From Betaproteobacteria bacterium (GTDB lineage: Bacteria; Pseudomonadota; Gammaproteobacteria; Burkholderiales; SG8-41): a DNA stretch of 38,952 nt. Of this stretch, positions 10,883 through 19,190 are shown piece by piece. Every line of letters begins with the position of its first letter. Position 1 is the stretch's first letter. A program made the translations under genes and the position numbers. The notes beneath the pieces were generated by a model that was not told the DNA's origin, did no database searches, and saw only the letters and a program-made list of their open reading frames with translations. The stretch is from contig JACQOI010000326.1 of the NCBI GenBank assembly GCA_016202615.1, forward strand, positions 1 through 38,952, read 5' to 3'.

Positions 10883-12088
10883 ATGAACGAGGAAACAGCC
10901 GTAACAACCAAGGCCGCAACCGGACCGCTCGCCGGGGTCCGGATCATCGATCTCACCACGACCATTCTAGGCCCGCTGGCGACCCAGACGCTGGGCGATA
11001 TGGGAGCCGATGTCATCAAGGTCGAACCGCCGATAGGCGATCTGAATCGTCAGATCGGGCCGTCGCGCCATCCGAAAATGGCGGCGTTTTTCGTAAACGT
11101 GAATCGCAACAAGCGGAGCATCGTTCTCGACCTGAAGCGACCGGCGGCGCTTAAGGCGTTGATGCGCTTGGTCGAAGGTGCGGATGTGTTCGTCCACGGC
11201 ATGCGTCCACAGGCTGCCGAGCGGCTCGGTATCGATTATTCCGCCGTGGCAGCGTGCAACCCCGGAATCATCTATGCTTCCGCCTCGGGCTACCGCCATG
11301 ACGGGCCGCGCCGGGAGCGCCCGGCCTATGACGACATCATCCAGGGCGAAAGCGGCATTGCCGGGCTGGTCGGCAGACAGACCGGCGAACCGCGCTACAT
11401 CCCGACGATAATCGCCGACAAGCTCACCGGTTCTACTTTAGCTTGCGCCATTGGCATGGCCCTGTTCAGCCGGGAGCGCACCGGCCGCGGCCAGGAGATA
11501 CACGTGCCGATGTTCGAGACCATGGTGTCGTTCCTGCTCGTCGAGCATCTGTGGAGCGCTGCTTTTCAGCCGCAGCAAGGCAGCCTGGGCTACGTTCGTC
11601 TGCTCACGCCTTACCGCAGGCCCTTTGCCACCAGGGACGGTTTCATATGCGTGATGGCCAACACCGATGCGCACTGGAAGGGCCTGCTGACGGCTGTGGG
11701 CTGTCCCGAACTTTTTGCAGACGAGCGCTTCGCGACGCTCGCCCAGCGTTCGCGTCATTTCGATGAGAACTACGCGCTCATTGCCGAGCGGATCGGGCAG
11801 CAGGGCACCGCCGAATTGCGCGAGAAGCTGGATGCGGCAGACGTTCCGAACGGCGCCATGAATACCCTGGAGGACTTGATGAAGGACCCGTACCTTGAGG
11901 CCACCGGATTCTTTCACGATTATGAGCATCCGAGCGCAGGACCGATGCTGACGACTTCGATACCGATGCACTTCTCTGGCACCCCGGGGAGCATAAGGCT
12001 GCCACCACCGCTCTTGGGTGAGCACACGCAGGAAGTGCTGCGGGAACTCGGCTACAGCGAACCGGAAATCGCCGCGATTGCCGGGTAA
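10883..12088 (+). CDS. CaiB/BaiF CoA-transferase family protein
   Basis: 'GPLAGVRIIDLTTTILGPLATQTLGDMGADVIKVEPPIGD', 'NRNKRSIVLDLKRPAALKALMRLVEGADVFVHGMRP'. Confidence 0.95.
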   Translation: MNEETAVTTKAATGPLAGVRIIDLTTTILGPLATQTLGDMGADVIKVEPPIGDLNRQIGPSRHPKMAAFFVNVNRNKRSIVLDLKRPAALKALMRLVEGADVFVHGMRPQAAERLGIDYSAVAACNPGIIYASASGYRHDGPRRERPAYDDIIQGESGIAGLVGRQTGEPRYIPTIIADKLTGSTLACAIGMALFSRERTGRGQEIHVPMFETMVSFLLVEHLWSAAFQPQQGSLGYVRLLTPYRRPFATRDGFICVMANTDAHWKGLLTAVGCPELFADERFATLAQRSRHFDENYALIAERIGQQGTAELREKLDAADVPNGAMNTLEDLMKDPYLEATGFFHDYEHPSAGPMLTTSIPMHFSGTPGSIRLPPPLLGEHTQEVLRELGYSEPEIAAIAG

Positions 12089-12148
12089 ACGCCGGCTCGC
12101 TGCCGTTGCCCGGACTCGGTCTTCGAATTCGAGGCGCGGCGGGTGGTC

Positions 12149-13243
12149 TCAGTAACCGCCTTTTGCTTGTGGTTTAAGTGCGAGTGGTTTGTCTGGGAGG
12201 ATCATTACGGGAATGCCGTCTTGTAATTTGATCTGTCCGTCGGTGACCACGACGTCGTCTTTGCCCAGGCCTCTGATCACTTCGACTTCGCCGGGCGTGC
12301 GCGTGCCGAGTTCGACTGCCACCATTTGCACCTTGCCGGCAATGACGCGGAACACGAAATTCTTGTCGCCGCGCGGCACCACCGCCTGCTCCGGGATCAG
12401 GATCGCGTTGGCTCGAGTACCGAGGTGGAGCGTGACGCGCGCGAACATCCCGGGCTTGAGCTTGCCGCCGGGATTGGGCACCCGCGCGCGCAGCATCGCA
12501 GTGCGCGTTTTCTCGTCGACCGAGGGCTCGATCGCGTAGACCTGCCCGGTGAACTGCTGCGCTGGATAGGCGTCGACGCGCAGCGCGATCGCCTGGCTCT
12601 TGCCCATCTGCCCGAGGTAAGTCTCGGGCACGCGGAAATCGAGCTTCACAGTGTCGATGTTGTCGAGCCGCACGATGTCCTCGCCGGCCTTGAGATAGGC
12701 GCCGGCGCTGACCAGCCGCAGGCCGACGATGCCGTTGAACGGCGCGTGGATCTCGGTCTTGGCGGCGCGCGCCTCGTCTTCCTGGCGCCGCGCGGTAGCT
12801 TTCTTGTACGCCTCGCGCGCATCGTCGAGCGCCTGCTGGCTGATGAAGTTTTTCTTGTAGAGCTGTTCGGCGCGCTCGGCGCGCTGCTTATTCAGGCGCT
12901 CGTCGGCGGTGCTGCCCGCGAGCTGCGCCTTGACTTCGGCGGAGTCGAGCGTGACCAGCAGCGCGCCACGCGCCACCACCTGGCCTTCGTTGAAATTGAT
13001 CGCCGCGATGCGGCCCGCAACCTCCGGCCTTATCATCACCGACTCGTTGCCGAGCAGCGTGCCGACCGCGGACACCTCGTTGTTAACGGCACCGACTTTG
13101 ACGGGCGCCGCCTTGACCGGCGTGCCGGGCGGCGGGCCTGCGGGCGGCTTTCGCTTCTGCTCCTGCGCTGACGCGGCACCCATAAGGACGAATGCCGCAA
13201 CCGCCAACAAGATAATCGGCGTATGACTGCGTGATGTATGCAT
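12149..13243 (-). CDS. Efflux RND transporter periplasmic adaptor subunit
   Basis: Start MHTSRSHTPIILLAVAAFVLMGAASAQ (signal); 'VMIRPEVAGRIAAINFNEGQVVARGALLVTLD', 'EIHAPFNGIVGLRLVSAGAYLKAGEDIVRLDNID'. Confidence 0.92.
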   Translation of the reverse strand: MHTSRSHTPIILLAVAAFVLMGAASAQEQKRKPPAGPPPGTPVKAAPVKVGAVNNEVSAVGTLLGNESVMIRPEVAGRIAAINFNEGQVVARGALLVTLDSAEVKAQLAGSTADERLNKQRAERAEQLYKKNFISQQALDDAREAYKKATARRQEDEARAAKTEIHAPFNGIVGLRLVSAGAYLKAGEDIVRLDNIDTVKLDFRVPETYLGQMGKSQAIALRVDAYPAQQFTGQVYAIEPSVDEKTRTAMLRARVPNPGGKLKPGMFARVTLHLGTRANAILIPEQAVVPRGDKNFVFRVIAGKVQMVAVELGTRTPGEVEVIRGLGKDDVVVTDGQIKLQDGIPVMILPDKPLALKPQAKGGY

Positions 13244-13320
13244 GAGGATGTGTCCTGTGTAGCTGACGCTTTTGCAGTTGTTTCTCGTGGAATGCGAAAC
13301 TAATCTGTAACCTACCGGCG

Positions 13321-14304
13321 TCAGCCGTTGACGTTCACCACCAGCCGGCCGCGCACTTTGCCGGCGAGCAGTTCGGCCGCCGCCGGAATTGCCGCCGCGA
13401 GGTTGATTTCCTGTGAGATCGTATCGAGCTTGGCGGCGTCGAGGTCGCGCGCGAGCCGCGACCACGCTTGCACACGCAGCGCGCGCGGCGCCATCACGCT
13501 GTCGATGCCGGCGAGCGTTACGCCGCGCAGGATGAACGGCGCGACGCTGGCCGGGAAATCCATGCCTTGAGCCAGGCCGCACGCGGCGACCACGCCGCGA
13601 TAGCGCATGGCTGCGCAGACGTTGGCGAGCGTGTGGCTGCCGACGGTGTCGATCGCGCCCGCCCAACGCTTCTTCGCGAGCGGTTTGCCCGGCGCTGACA
13701 GCGTCGCGCGGTCGATCACTTCCGCCGCGCCGAGCGCTTTCAGATAATCCGCTTCGCTCACGCGCCCGGTGGAAGCGACGACGCGGTAGCCGAGCTTGGC
13801 GAGCAGCGCGATCACGACGCTGCCGACGCCGCCCGCCGCGCCAGTGACAACGATCTCGCCCTGCTCGGGTGTCACGCCGTGCTTTTCCAGCGCGAGCACG
13901 CACAGCATCGCGGTGTAGCCGGCGCTGCCGATCGCCATCGCCTGCCGCGTCGAAAATTTCTCAGGCAATGCGATCAGCCAGTCGCCTTTCAATCGCGCCC
14001 GCTGCGCGAGGCAGCCCCAGTGCGTCTCGCCCACGCCCCAGCCGTTGAGCACCGCCTTGTCGCCGGCCTTGAAGCCGGAATGCGAACTTGCGGTCACGAC
14101 GCCGGCGCCGTCGACGCCGGGCACCATCGGAAATTTGCGCACCACCGGGCCTTTGCCGGTGATCGCGAGACCGTCCTTGTAGTTGAGGGTCGAATACTCG
14201 ACGCGCAGCGTGACATCGCCTTCGGGTAGTTCGGTCTCGTTGATGTCGCGGATTGCGCATTGCTGTTTATCGTCGCTTTTGCTGATGTAGATTGCCTTGA
14301 ACAT
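13321..14304 (-). CDS. YhdH/AcuI family quinone oxidoreductase / acrylyl-CoA reductase
   Basis: '[35 protein letters not shown]', '[29 protein letters not shown]', '[28 protein letters not shown]'. Confidence 0.93.
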   Translation of the reverse strand: MFKAIYISKSDDKQQCAIRDINETELPEGDVTLRVEYSTLNYKDGLAITGKGPVVRKFPMVPGVDGAGVVTASSHSGFKAGDKAVLNGWGVGETHWGCLAQRARLKGDWLIALPEKFSTRQAMAIGSAGYTAMLCVLALEKHGVTPEQGEIVVTGAAGGVGSVVIALLAKLGYRVVASTGRVSEADYLKALGAAEVIDRATLSAPGKPLAKKRWAGAIDTVGSHTLANVCAAMRYRGVVAACGLAQGMDFPASVAPFILRGVTLAGIDSVMAPRALRVQAWSRLARDLDAAKLDTISQEINLAAAIPAAAELLAGKVRGRLVVNVNG

Positions 14305-14323
14305 GAATACGCCATCTTCAACG

Positions 14324-14749
14324 TCAATTCTTGTCGTCCTTGAAGCCGATCACGCGGTGCGAGCCGTCGCAATAAGGCTTGGTCTTCGACGCGCCGCAGC
14401 GGCACAACGCATACTGCGCGGGATCGGGTGGCGCGACATCGCACTTCAGATCCGGCACGCCGGTGACCAAATACGGCCCGTCCTTCTTGATCCGCACGCA
14501 CGGCGCGGCGGCGGCGCTCTTACCGCCTGACGCGGACGACGACCCGCCGGACGGTGGCGGCGCTTCGCGCGCCGACTTGAAGCCGATTTTCTTGTGCGTG
14601 CCGTCACAGAACGGCTTGTTGGCGGAACCGCCGCAGCGGCATAGATAGAACGGATCTTTGACCGCGATCGCTTCGCCGCGCGAATTGCGGCATTGCGTCA
14701 CGTCTTTGACGAGCAGCGGGCCGTCGGAAACGAGTTCGATGGTTGCCAT
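14324..14749 (-). CDS. CDGSH iron-sulfur domain protein, two CDGSH-type motifs
   Basis: '[21 protein letters not shown]' and '[21 protein letters not shown]'. Confidence 0.95.
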   Translation of the reverse strand: MATIELVSDGPLLVKDVTQCRNSRGEAIAVKDPFYLCRCGGSANKPFCDGTHKKIGFKSAREAPPPSGGSSSASGGKSAAAAPCVRIKKDGPYLVTGVPDLKCDVAPPDPAQYALCRCGASKTKPYCDGSHRVIGFKDDKN

Positions 14750-14773
14750 GTCATGTCCTCGGCATTATGGTTT

Positions 14774-14837
14774 CAAGTCTAAGGTTTAACGTTTAAAGTT
14801 CGAACGTTAGACTTTAGACCTTAAACTTTAGACGTTG
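14774..14837. repeat. Heptad foldback repeat (GTYTAAN-type units around GTTCGAAC)
   Basis: caagtctaaggtttaacgtttaaagttcgaacgttagactttagaccttaaactttagacgttg; period-7 related units, centre GTTCGAAC. Confidence 0.7.
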
Positions 14838-14847
14838 ATGGGTCGCT

Positions 14848-15234
14848 TCACGTCTTGACGTCATCGCTTCGCTGCGCTTCCTCTTCCGCGATGTCCTGGT
14901 GGATCTTCGCCATGTCGAGCCCGCGTGCCTGCTCGATCACGCTGTCGATCCCGGCTGCGGGCAATGCGCCCGGCTGGGAGAACAGTATCACCTTTTCGCG
15001 GAACAGCATGATGTTCGGAATCGAGCGGATCTGGAAATAGCCGGCAAGCTCCTGCTGCTCTTCGGTATTGACCTTGCCGAACACGACGTCGGGATATTTT
15101 TCCGACGCCGCCTCGAACGCCGGCGCAAACGTCTTGCAGGGTCCGCACCACGATGCCCAAAAGTCGACAATAACGATATCGTTCTTCGAGACCATGTCCT
15201 CAAAGTTGTCCTTGGTTAATTCAATGGTGGCCAT
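14848..15234 (-). CDS. Thioredoxin family protein
   Basis: MATIELTKDNFEDMVSKNDIVIVDFWASWCGPCKTFAPAFEAASEKY with WCGPC active site. Confidence 0.95.
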   Translation of the reverse strand: MATIELTKDNFEDMVSKNDIVIVDFWASWCGPCKTFAPAFEAASEKYPDVVFGKVNTEEQQELAGYFQIRSIPNIMLFREKVILFSQPGALPAAGIDSVIEQARGLDMAKIHQDIAEEEAQRSDDVKT

Positions 15235-15237
15235 TCC

Positions 15238-15414
15238 TCACTCCGATATCCGTGTTTCTTGCGAATCCTGCACGCCGTTCCCGCAAACGGGCCTGCGGCT
15301 AACGAGTCCCGGCGTGCGCCCGCACCACGGCGCCCGGAAGTCAACGATCACCATGTCGTTCCTGGAAACGACGTCCTCAAAATTGTCCTTGGTCAGCTCA
15401 ACGGCAGCTATCAT
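15238..15414 (-). pseudogene. Truncated/degenerate duplicate of the thioredoxin gene
   Basis: MIAAVELTKDNFEDVVSRNDMVIVDFRAPWCGRTPGLVS matches the adjacent thioredoxin N-terminus, but CGPC is lost (WCGR) and similarity ends. Confidence 0.8.
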
Positions 15415-15473
15415 TAGTCCTAACAGCATTGATCGAGTTCTTCGACAGTACGACATCTCAAGAAGCAACCGAA

Positions 15474-15511
15474 ACACACAAAAACAAAACCCGGCTCAAC
15501 GCCGGGCTTGT
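15474..15511 (-). terminator. Rho-independent terminator (minus strand)
   Basis: Reverse strand GCCCGGCgttgaGCCGGGttttgttttt. Confidence 0.7.
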
Positions 15512-15536
15512 TCTTGGCTGCTTATCTGGCCTATCG

Positions 15537-15716
15537 CTATTTCTTCAAGCTAATGCGTTGCTCATGGGCCTTGGTGTATACAGCAGCCGTTGTTCTGCGG
15601 AGTTTCTTCGCAATCGTCCTCGCCAAGATCTTCTGACGAGCCATTTGTTTCAGTTGCTTGATGTCCAGCGCTGTCCAGTACTTGATGGTCTTTCGAGAAC
15701 GCTTAGATTTAGCCAT
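15537..15716 (-). CDS. Small basic helical protein, 59 aa (below ORF track cutoff)
   Basis: MAKSKRSRKTIKYWTALDIKQLKQMARQKILARTIAKKLRRTTAAVYTKAHEQRISLKK*; resembles small SANT/HTH-like proteins; followed by a terminator. Confidence 0.75.
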   Translation of the reverse strand: MAKSKRSRKTIKYWTALDIKQLKQMARQKILARTIAKKLRRTTAAVYTKAHEQRISLKK

Positions 15717-15842
15717 GCCCCCTCCTCACAGTTAAGAAAATACTCCTCAGTAGTCGGTAATTAGCGCGACATTGCCTTCGCTTTTCCCTCGCGGAAGGAG
15801 TGTCCGGTTTGCCGTCCAAGCTGCCGACTATTAGTAAATAGG

Positions 15843-15956
15843 TTACCTTAATCGGATGCGTTGGTCAAATAGAGGCTTACCCGCCCTGATCGGAACGATC
15901 TTCGCGACCGGCTTGCCGGCCTTGGCGATGATAACCTCCTTGCCCGCGGCAACCTC
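15843..15956 (-). pseudogene. 5'-truncated Phd/YefM antitoxin remnant
   Basis: EVAAGKEVIIAKAGKPVAKIVPIRAGKPLFDQRIRLR* matches the middle and C-terminal part of the antitoxin family; N-terminus missing. Confidence 0.7.
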
Positions 15957-15997
15957 ATCCCTCACTCCTGCTTTTTCCGTCTCTCGCCTCTCCGCGA

Positions 15998-17386
15998 TCA
16001 GCTTCCGAACCCGCTCGCAGCGGTCTGCTGCAGCAGTCTCAGCATCGCCGCCGCCTTGTCGAAGGTCTCCTGGTATTCGTCCTCGAGCCGCGAATCGGCG
16101 ACGATGCCGCCGCCGGCCGAGAAACGAATAATGCCACCCGCATAGATCAGCGTGCGGATTGCGATGTTCAGGTCCATATTGCCGTCGCAGCCGAGGTAGC
16201 CGATCGCGCCGCAGTAAACGCCGCGCCAGTGCGGCTCGAGCTCCTCGATGATCTGCATCGCACGCAGCTTCGGCGCACCAGTGATCGAGCCGCCCGGGAA
16301 ACAGCCGCGCAAGAGATCGAGCGCGTCGCGGCCCTGCCGCAGCCTGCCAGTCACCGTGCTCACCAGGTGATGTACGGTGGCAAAGCTCTCGACCTCGAAC
16401 AGCTTCGGCACCTTCACCGATCCCAACTCACAGTTCTTCGACAGGGCGTTGCGCAGCAGATCGACGATCATCACGTTCTCGGCGCGGTCCTTCGCGCTCG
16501 CCTGCAAGCCGGCAGCGAGCTCGGCATCGGGCCGCGGGTGGCCGGCGCGCGGCCGCGTGCCCTTGATCGGCCTGGTCTCGACATTGCCGCGCTCGAGCTT
16601 GAGAAAGCGCTCCGGGGATGCCGACATCACGGTGCCGTACGGCAGGTTCAGAAAAGCCGAATACGGCGCCGGGTTGATGATGCGCAGCGCCTGGTAGGCC
16701 AGCCACGGGTCGCCGGTGGCCGGCGCGGCGAAGCGCTGCGCGAGATTGATCTGATAGCAGTCGCCGGCGTGGATGTAATCGTGCACGCGGTGAAACGCCG
16801 CAGCGTAAGCGTCGCGCGACAGGTTCGATGCGAGCGGCGCGGTGATGCGGAACGGCGCGCGCGCGCGCTCCGCCGCCGGCGCGCTGAAACGCGCGACCAA
16901 GCGGTCCCACTTCCAGTCGGTGTCGGGATCGCGTCCCTGCCCGACAAGCCAGCTGCGGCGCTCGAGGTGATCGACCACCACCGCCCAGTCGTAGATGCCG
17001 ATCGCCAACTCGGGCATCTTTTCGCTGTCCTCGGCGCGCACCGGCAGGCGCTCGAAACGCCGCGCCAGATCGTAGGAAAAATAGCCGAGCGCGCCGCCGC
17101 AAAACGGCAGCTCGCATCCCGCGTCAGGATCAGTCGCCAAGTGCCGCCGCAACAACGCGAGTGGGTCCTCGCGCGACAGCTCGATTGCGTCGCCGCGGAT
17201 TTCGGTCAGCTTGCCGCGCGTAGTGAGCGTCGCATATGGCTCGGCGGCAATAATGTCGTAGCGCGACTGCGTCAGGTGATGGCCGCCGCTGTCGAGGAAC
17301 ACCGCCCACGGCAGGTCGGCGACCGCCTCGAACAGCGACGCGCTGTCGGCGCGGTAGGGTAATTCGGTGCGCAGAAGGGTGGACAT
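15998..17386 (-). CDS. pabB: Aminodeoxychorismate synthase component I
   Basis: 'RPIKGTRPR', 'ENVMIVDLLRNAL', 'VHHLVSTVTGRL', 'CFPGGSITGAPKLRAMQIIEELEPHWRGVYCGAIGYL'. Confidence 0.93.
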   Translation of the reverse strand: MSTLLRTELPYRADSASLFEAVADLPWAVFLDSGGHHLTQSRYDIIAAEPYATLTTRGKLTEIRGDAIELSREDPLALLRRHLATDPDAGCELPFCGGALGYFSYDLARRFERLPVRAEDSEKMPELAIGIYDWAVVVDHLERRSWLVGQGRDPDTDWKWDRLVARFSAPAAERARAPFRITAPLASNLSRDAYAAAFHRVHDYIHAGDCYQINLAQRFAAPATGDPWLAYQALRIINPAPYSAFLNLPYGTVMSASPERFLKLERGNVETRPIKGTRPRAGHPRPDAELAAGLQASAKDRAENVMIVDLLRNALSKNCELGSVKVPKLFEVESFATVHHLVSTVTGRLRQGRDALDLLRGCFPGGSITGAPKLRAMQIIEELEPHWRGVYCGAIGYLGCDGNMDLNIAIRTLIYAGGIIRFSAGGGIVADSRLEDEYQETFDKAAAMLRLLQQTAASGFGS

Positions 17387-17413
17387 CGGATGGTCATTGT
17401 GCCGCAAAAAAAC

Positions 17414-17606
17414 GGTGGGCGGTAAGCGGTGAATACTCTCAACTCGCTATCCGATCAAGCCCTGAACTCTCGATCCTCAATCCCGAATCCCGATGATGAT
17501 CGCTATACTATCAAACGCGCCTATTTAGCTGTCAGCGGTCGGCGATCAGCTTTTTAGTGGCGCAGCTGCCGTAGTTTTGCTGACTGCTGACTGCTGAATG
17601 CTGATT
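17414..17606. repeat. Cluster of short heptad arrays in the pabB-gluQ divergent spacer
   Basis: ggtgggc ggtaagc ggtgaat; tcgatcc tcaatcc cgaatcc cgatgat; agctgtc agcggtc ggcgatc agctttt; gctgact gctgact gctgaat gctgatt. Confidence 0.7.
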
Positions 17607-17613
17607 TTCTGAA

Positions 17614-18516
17614 ATGAATTCCAGCTATCGCGGTCGCTTCGCCCCTTCTCCCACCGGCCCCTTGCATTTCGGGTCGCTGATCGCCGCGGTTGCGAGCTAT
17701 CTCGAAGCCAAAAGCCGCGGCGGCGAGTGGCTGGTGCGCATCGAAGACCTCGACCCGCCGCGCGTGGTTGCCGGCGCGGCTGATGACATCCTGCGCACGC
17801 TCGAAACGTGTGGCATGCAGTGGGACGGAGCAATTGCGTATCAGAGCCGGCGCTCGGATGCGTACCACGCGGCGTTGCACCGGCTGCGCGCGCTCGGCAA
17901 AGTTTATCCGTGTGCGTGCAGCCGGCGTGAAATCGCGGACTCGGCAGTTAGCGGCATCGAAGGCCCGGTATATCCGGGCACCTGCCGTGACGGGCTTGCA
18001 TCGGGAAAAACCGCGCGCGCATGGCGCATCGACACCCGCGGCGCTGACATCGGCTTTGATGACGCGATACAGGGTCGCGTGGCGCAGCACCTCGAAACCG
18101 ATATCGGCGACTTCGTGCTGTACCGCGCCGACCACGTGTTCGCCTACCAGCTCGCGGTGGTCGTAGACGACGCGGAGCAAGGCATCACCGACATCGTGCG
18201 CGGCGCCGACCTGCTCGACTCGACGCCGCGCCAGATCTACTTGCAGCAGCTGCTCGGTTTCCCGACGCCGCGCTACGTGCACGTGCCGGTCGCGGTCAAC
18301 GCCGCCTGCGAGAAGCTCAGCAAGCAGACGCGCGCCGCAGCGATCGACGCACAACGGCCGCTGCCGGCGTTGCTTGCCGTGCTGCATTTCCTCGGCCAGA
18401 ACCCGCCGCACGATCCCGGCACGACGAACATTGCCGCACTATGGGATTGGGCGATAGCGAGCTGGCGCATCGAGCATGTACTGCGCTGTCGCGCGATGGA
18501 GACACGTGAGGCGTGA
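17614..18516 (+). CDS. gluQ: Glutamyl-Q tRNA(Asp) synthetase
   Basis: 'YRGRFAPSPTGPLHFGSLIAAVASYLEAKSRGGEWLVRIEDLDPPR', 'FPTPRYVHVPVAVNAACEKLSKQT'. Confidence 0.95.
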   Translation: MNSSYRGRFAPSPTGPLHFGSLIAAVASYLEAKSRGGEWLVRIEDLDPPRVVAGAADDILRTLETCGMQWDGAIAYQSRRSDAYHAALHRLRALGKVYPCACSRREIADSAVSGIEGPVYPGTCRDGLASGKTARAWRIDTRGADIGFDDAIQGRVAQHLETDIGDFVLYRADHVFAYQLAVVVDDAEQGITDIVRGADLLDSTPRQIYLQQLLGFPTPRYVHVPVAVNAACEKLSKQTRAAAIDAQRPLPALLAVLHFLGQNPPHDPGTTNIAALWDWAIASWRIEHVLRCRAMETREA

Positions 18517-18674
18517 GGAGTGAGGGGTGAAAACCAGACTAAAATTCACGCTAGTTAGCTTTGCCCTTTCCGTTTTCCGCTTACCGCTTTCCGCTTTCCG
18601 CTTTCCGCTTACCGCTTACCGCTTTCCGCTTACCGCTTACCGCTTACCGCTTACCCTTCACCCTTCACCCTTCA
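18506..18674. repeat. Heptad repeat locus: (GTGAGGN)x4 across the gluQ stop, then 15 tandem CCGCTTA/CCGCTTT/CCCTTCA units
   Basis: 18506-18533 gtgaggc gtgagga gtgaggg gtgaaaa; 18570-18674 fifteen in-register 7-mers. Confidence 0.95.
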
Positions 18675-18728
18675 GCATTCCTATCACGCCGCCTGGAGTC
18701 GTGCGATCAGGCCCGCCGGGTTTAGACA

Positions 18729-19091
18729 TTGCACATAGTGCTACTAAATGCAAGCGTGCTTGCGTATGGCGCGGCTGGCGCGCTAAAGCACCGCATCATC
18801 GAGGCACGCAGCCTGGCCATGCACTGCCTCACCGCGCAGAAAATTGAGCGCAACCTCGCGCTTCTGGATCAAGTGCGGCGGACCTTGGCGACTTGGCGCT
18901 CGCGTTACGGGGAAGACACGCCACGCGCGCTGGACGAATGGGAGGCCATCCTCCGCCGGCCGTGGCCCGAGATCGCCGCATTCATCACCGATCAGGGAGC
19001 GCGCGCCGCGCGACTGCGGCAGTCCACGCCCTTCGCGGGCGTGCTCAGCCCCCGCGAGCGGGAACGCGTGTATGCGGCGTTCCGAGCTTGA
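18729..19091 (+). CDS. Conserved hypothetical protein, N-terminus uncertain
   Basis: 'SLAMHCLTAQKIERNLALLDQVRRTLATWRSRYG...WEAILRRPWPEIAAFITDQGARAARLRQSTPFAGVLSPRERERVYAAFRA' recalls small proteins encoded upstream of nucleotidyltransferases; no good ATG/RBS at the ORF start. Confidence 0.6.
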   Translation: MHIVLLNASVLAYGAAGALKHRIIEARSLAMHCLTAQKIERNLALLDQVRRTLATWRSRYGEDTPRALDEWEAILRRPWPEIAAFITDQGARAARLRQSTPFAGVLSPRERERVYAAFRA

Positions 19092-19158
19092 GCACCTGAT
19101 CCGCGCCGCCGGGCGCATCGCGGGCGAGCGCGAGTTGGTGATCATCGGCGTCCCGTAG
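19072..19158 (+). pseudogene. Truncated nucleotidyltransferase-like gene (5' fragment)
   Basis: MRRSELEHLIRAAGRIAGERELVIIGVP* overlaps the upstream ORF; looks like the first 28 residues of a DUF6036-type nucleotidyltransferase, then a stop. Confidence 0.55.
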
Positions 19159-19190
19159 CGAGCCGGCAGGACGCATGTCAAAATAGCGCC

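Noticed and set aside
13244-13903. N-terminal extension of the RND adaptor ORF
   Set aside because: Runs antisense through the AcuI-like gene region on the same strand in another frame; a true signal peptide begins at 13243.
16229-17362. 377-aa plus-strand ORF
   Set aside because: Antisense to pabB; spurious composition.
18570-18674. CRISPR-like array
   Set aside because: Unit is 7 bp with no spacers and no cas genes nearby.
18527-18847. 106-aa ORF with FRLPLSAFRFPLTAYRFPLTAYRLPL repeats
   Set aside because: A translation of the heptad array rather than a protein; no RBS or family similarity.
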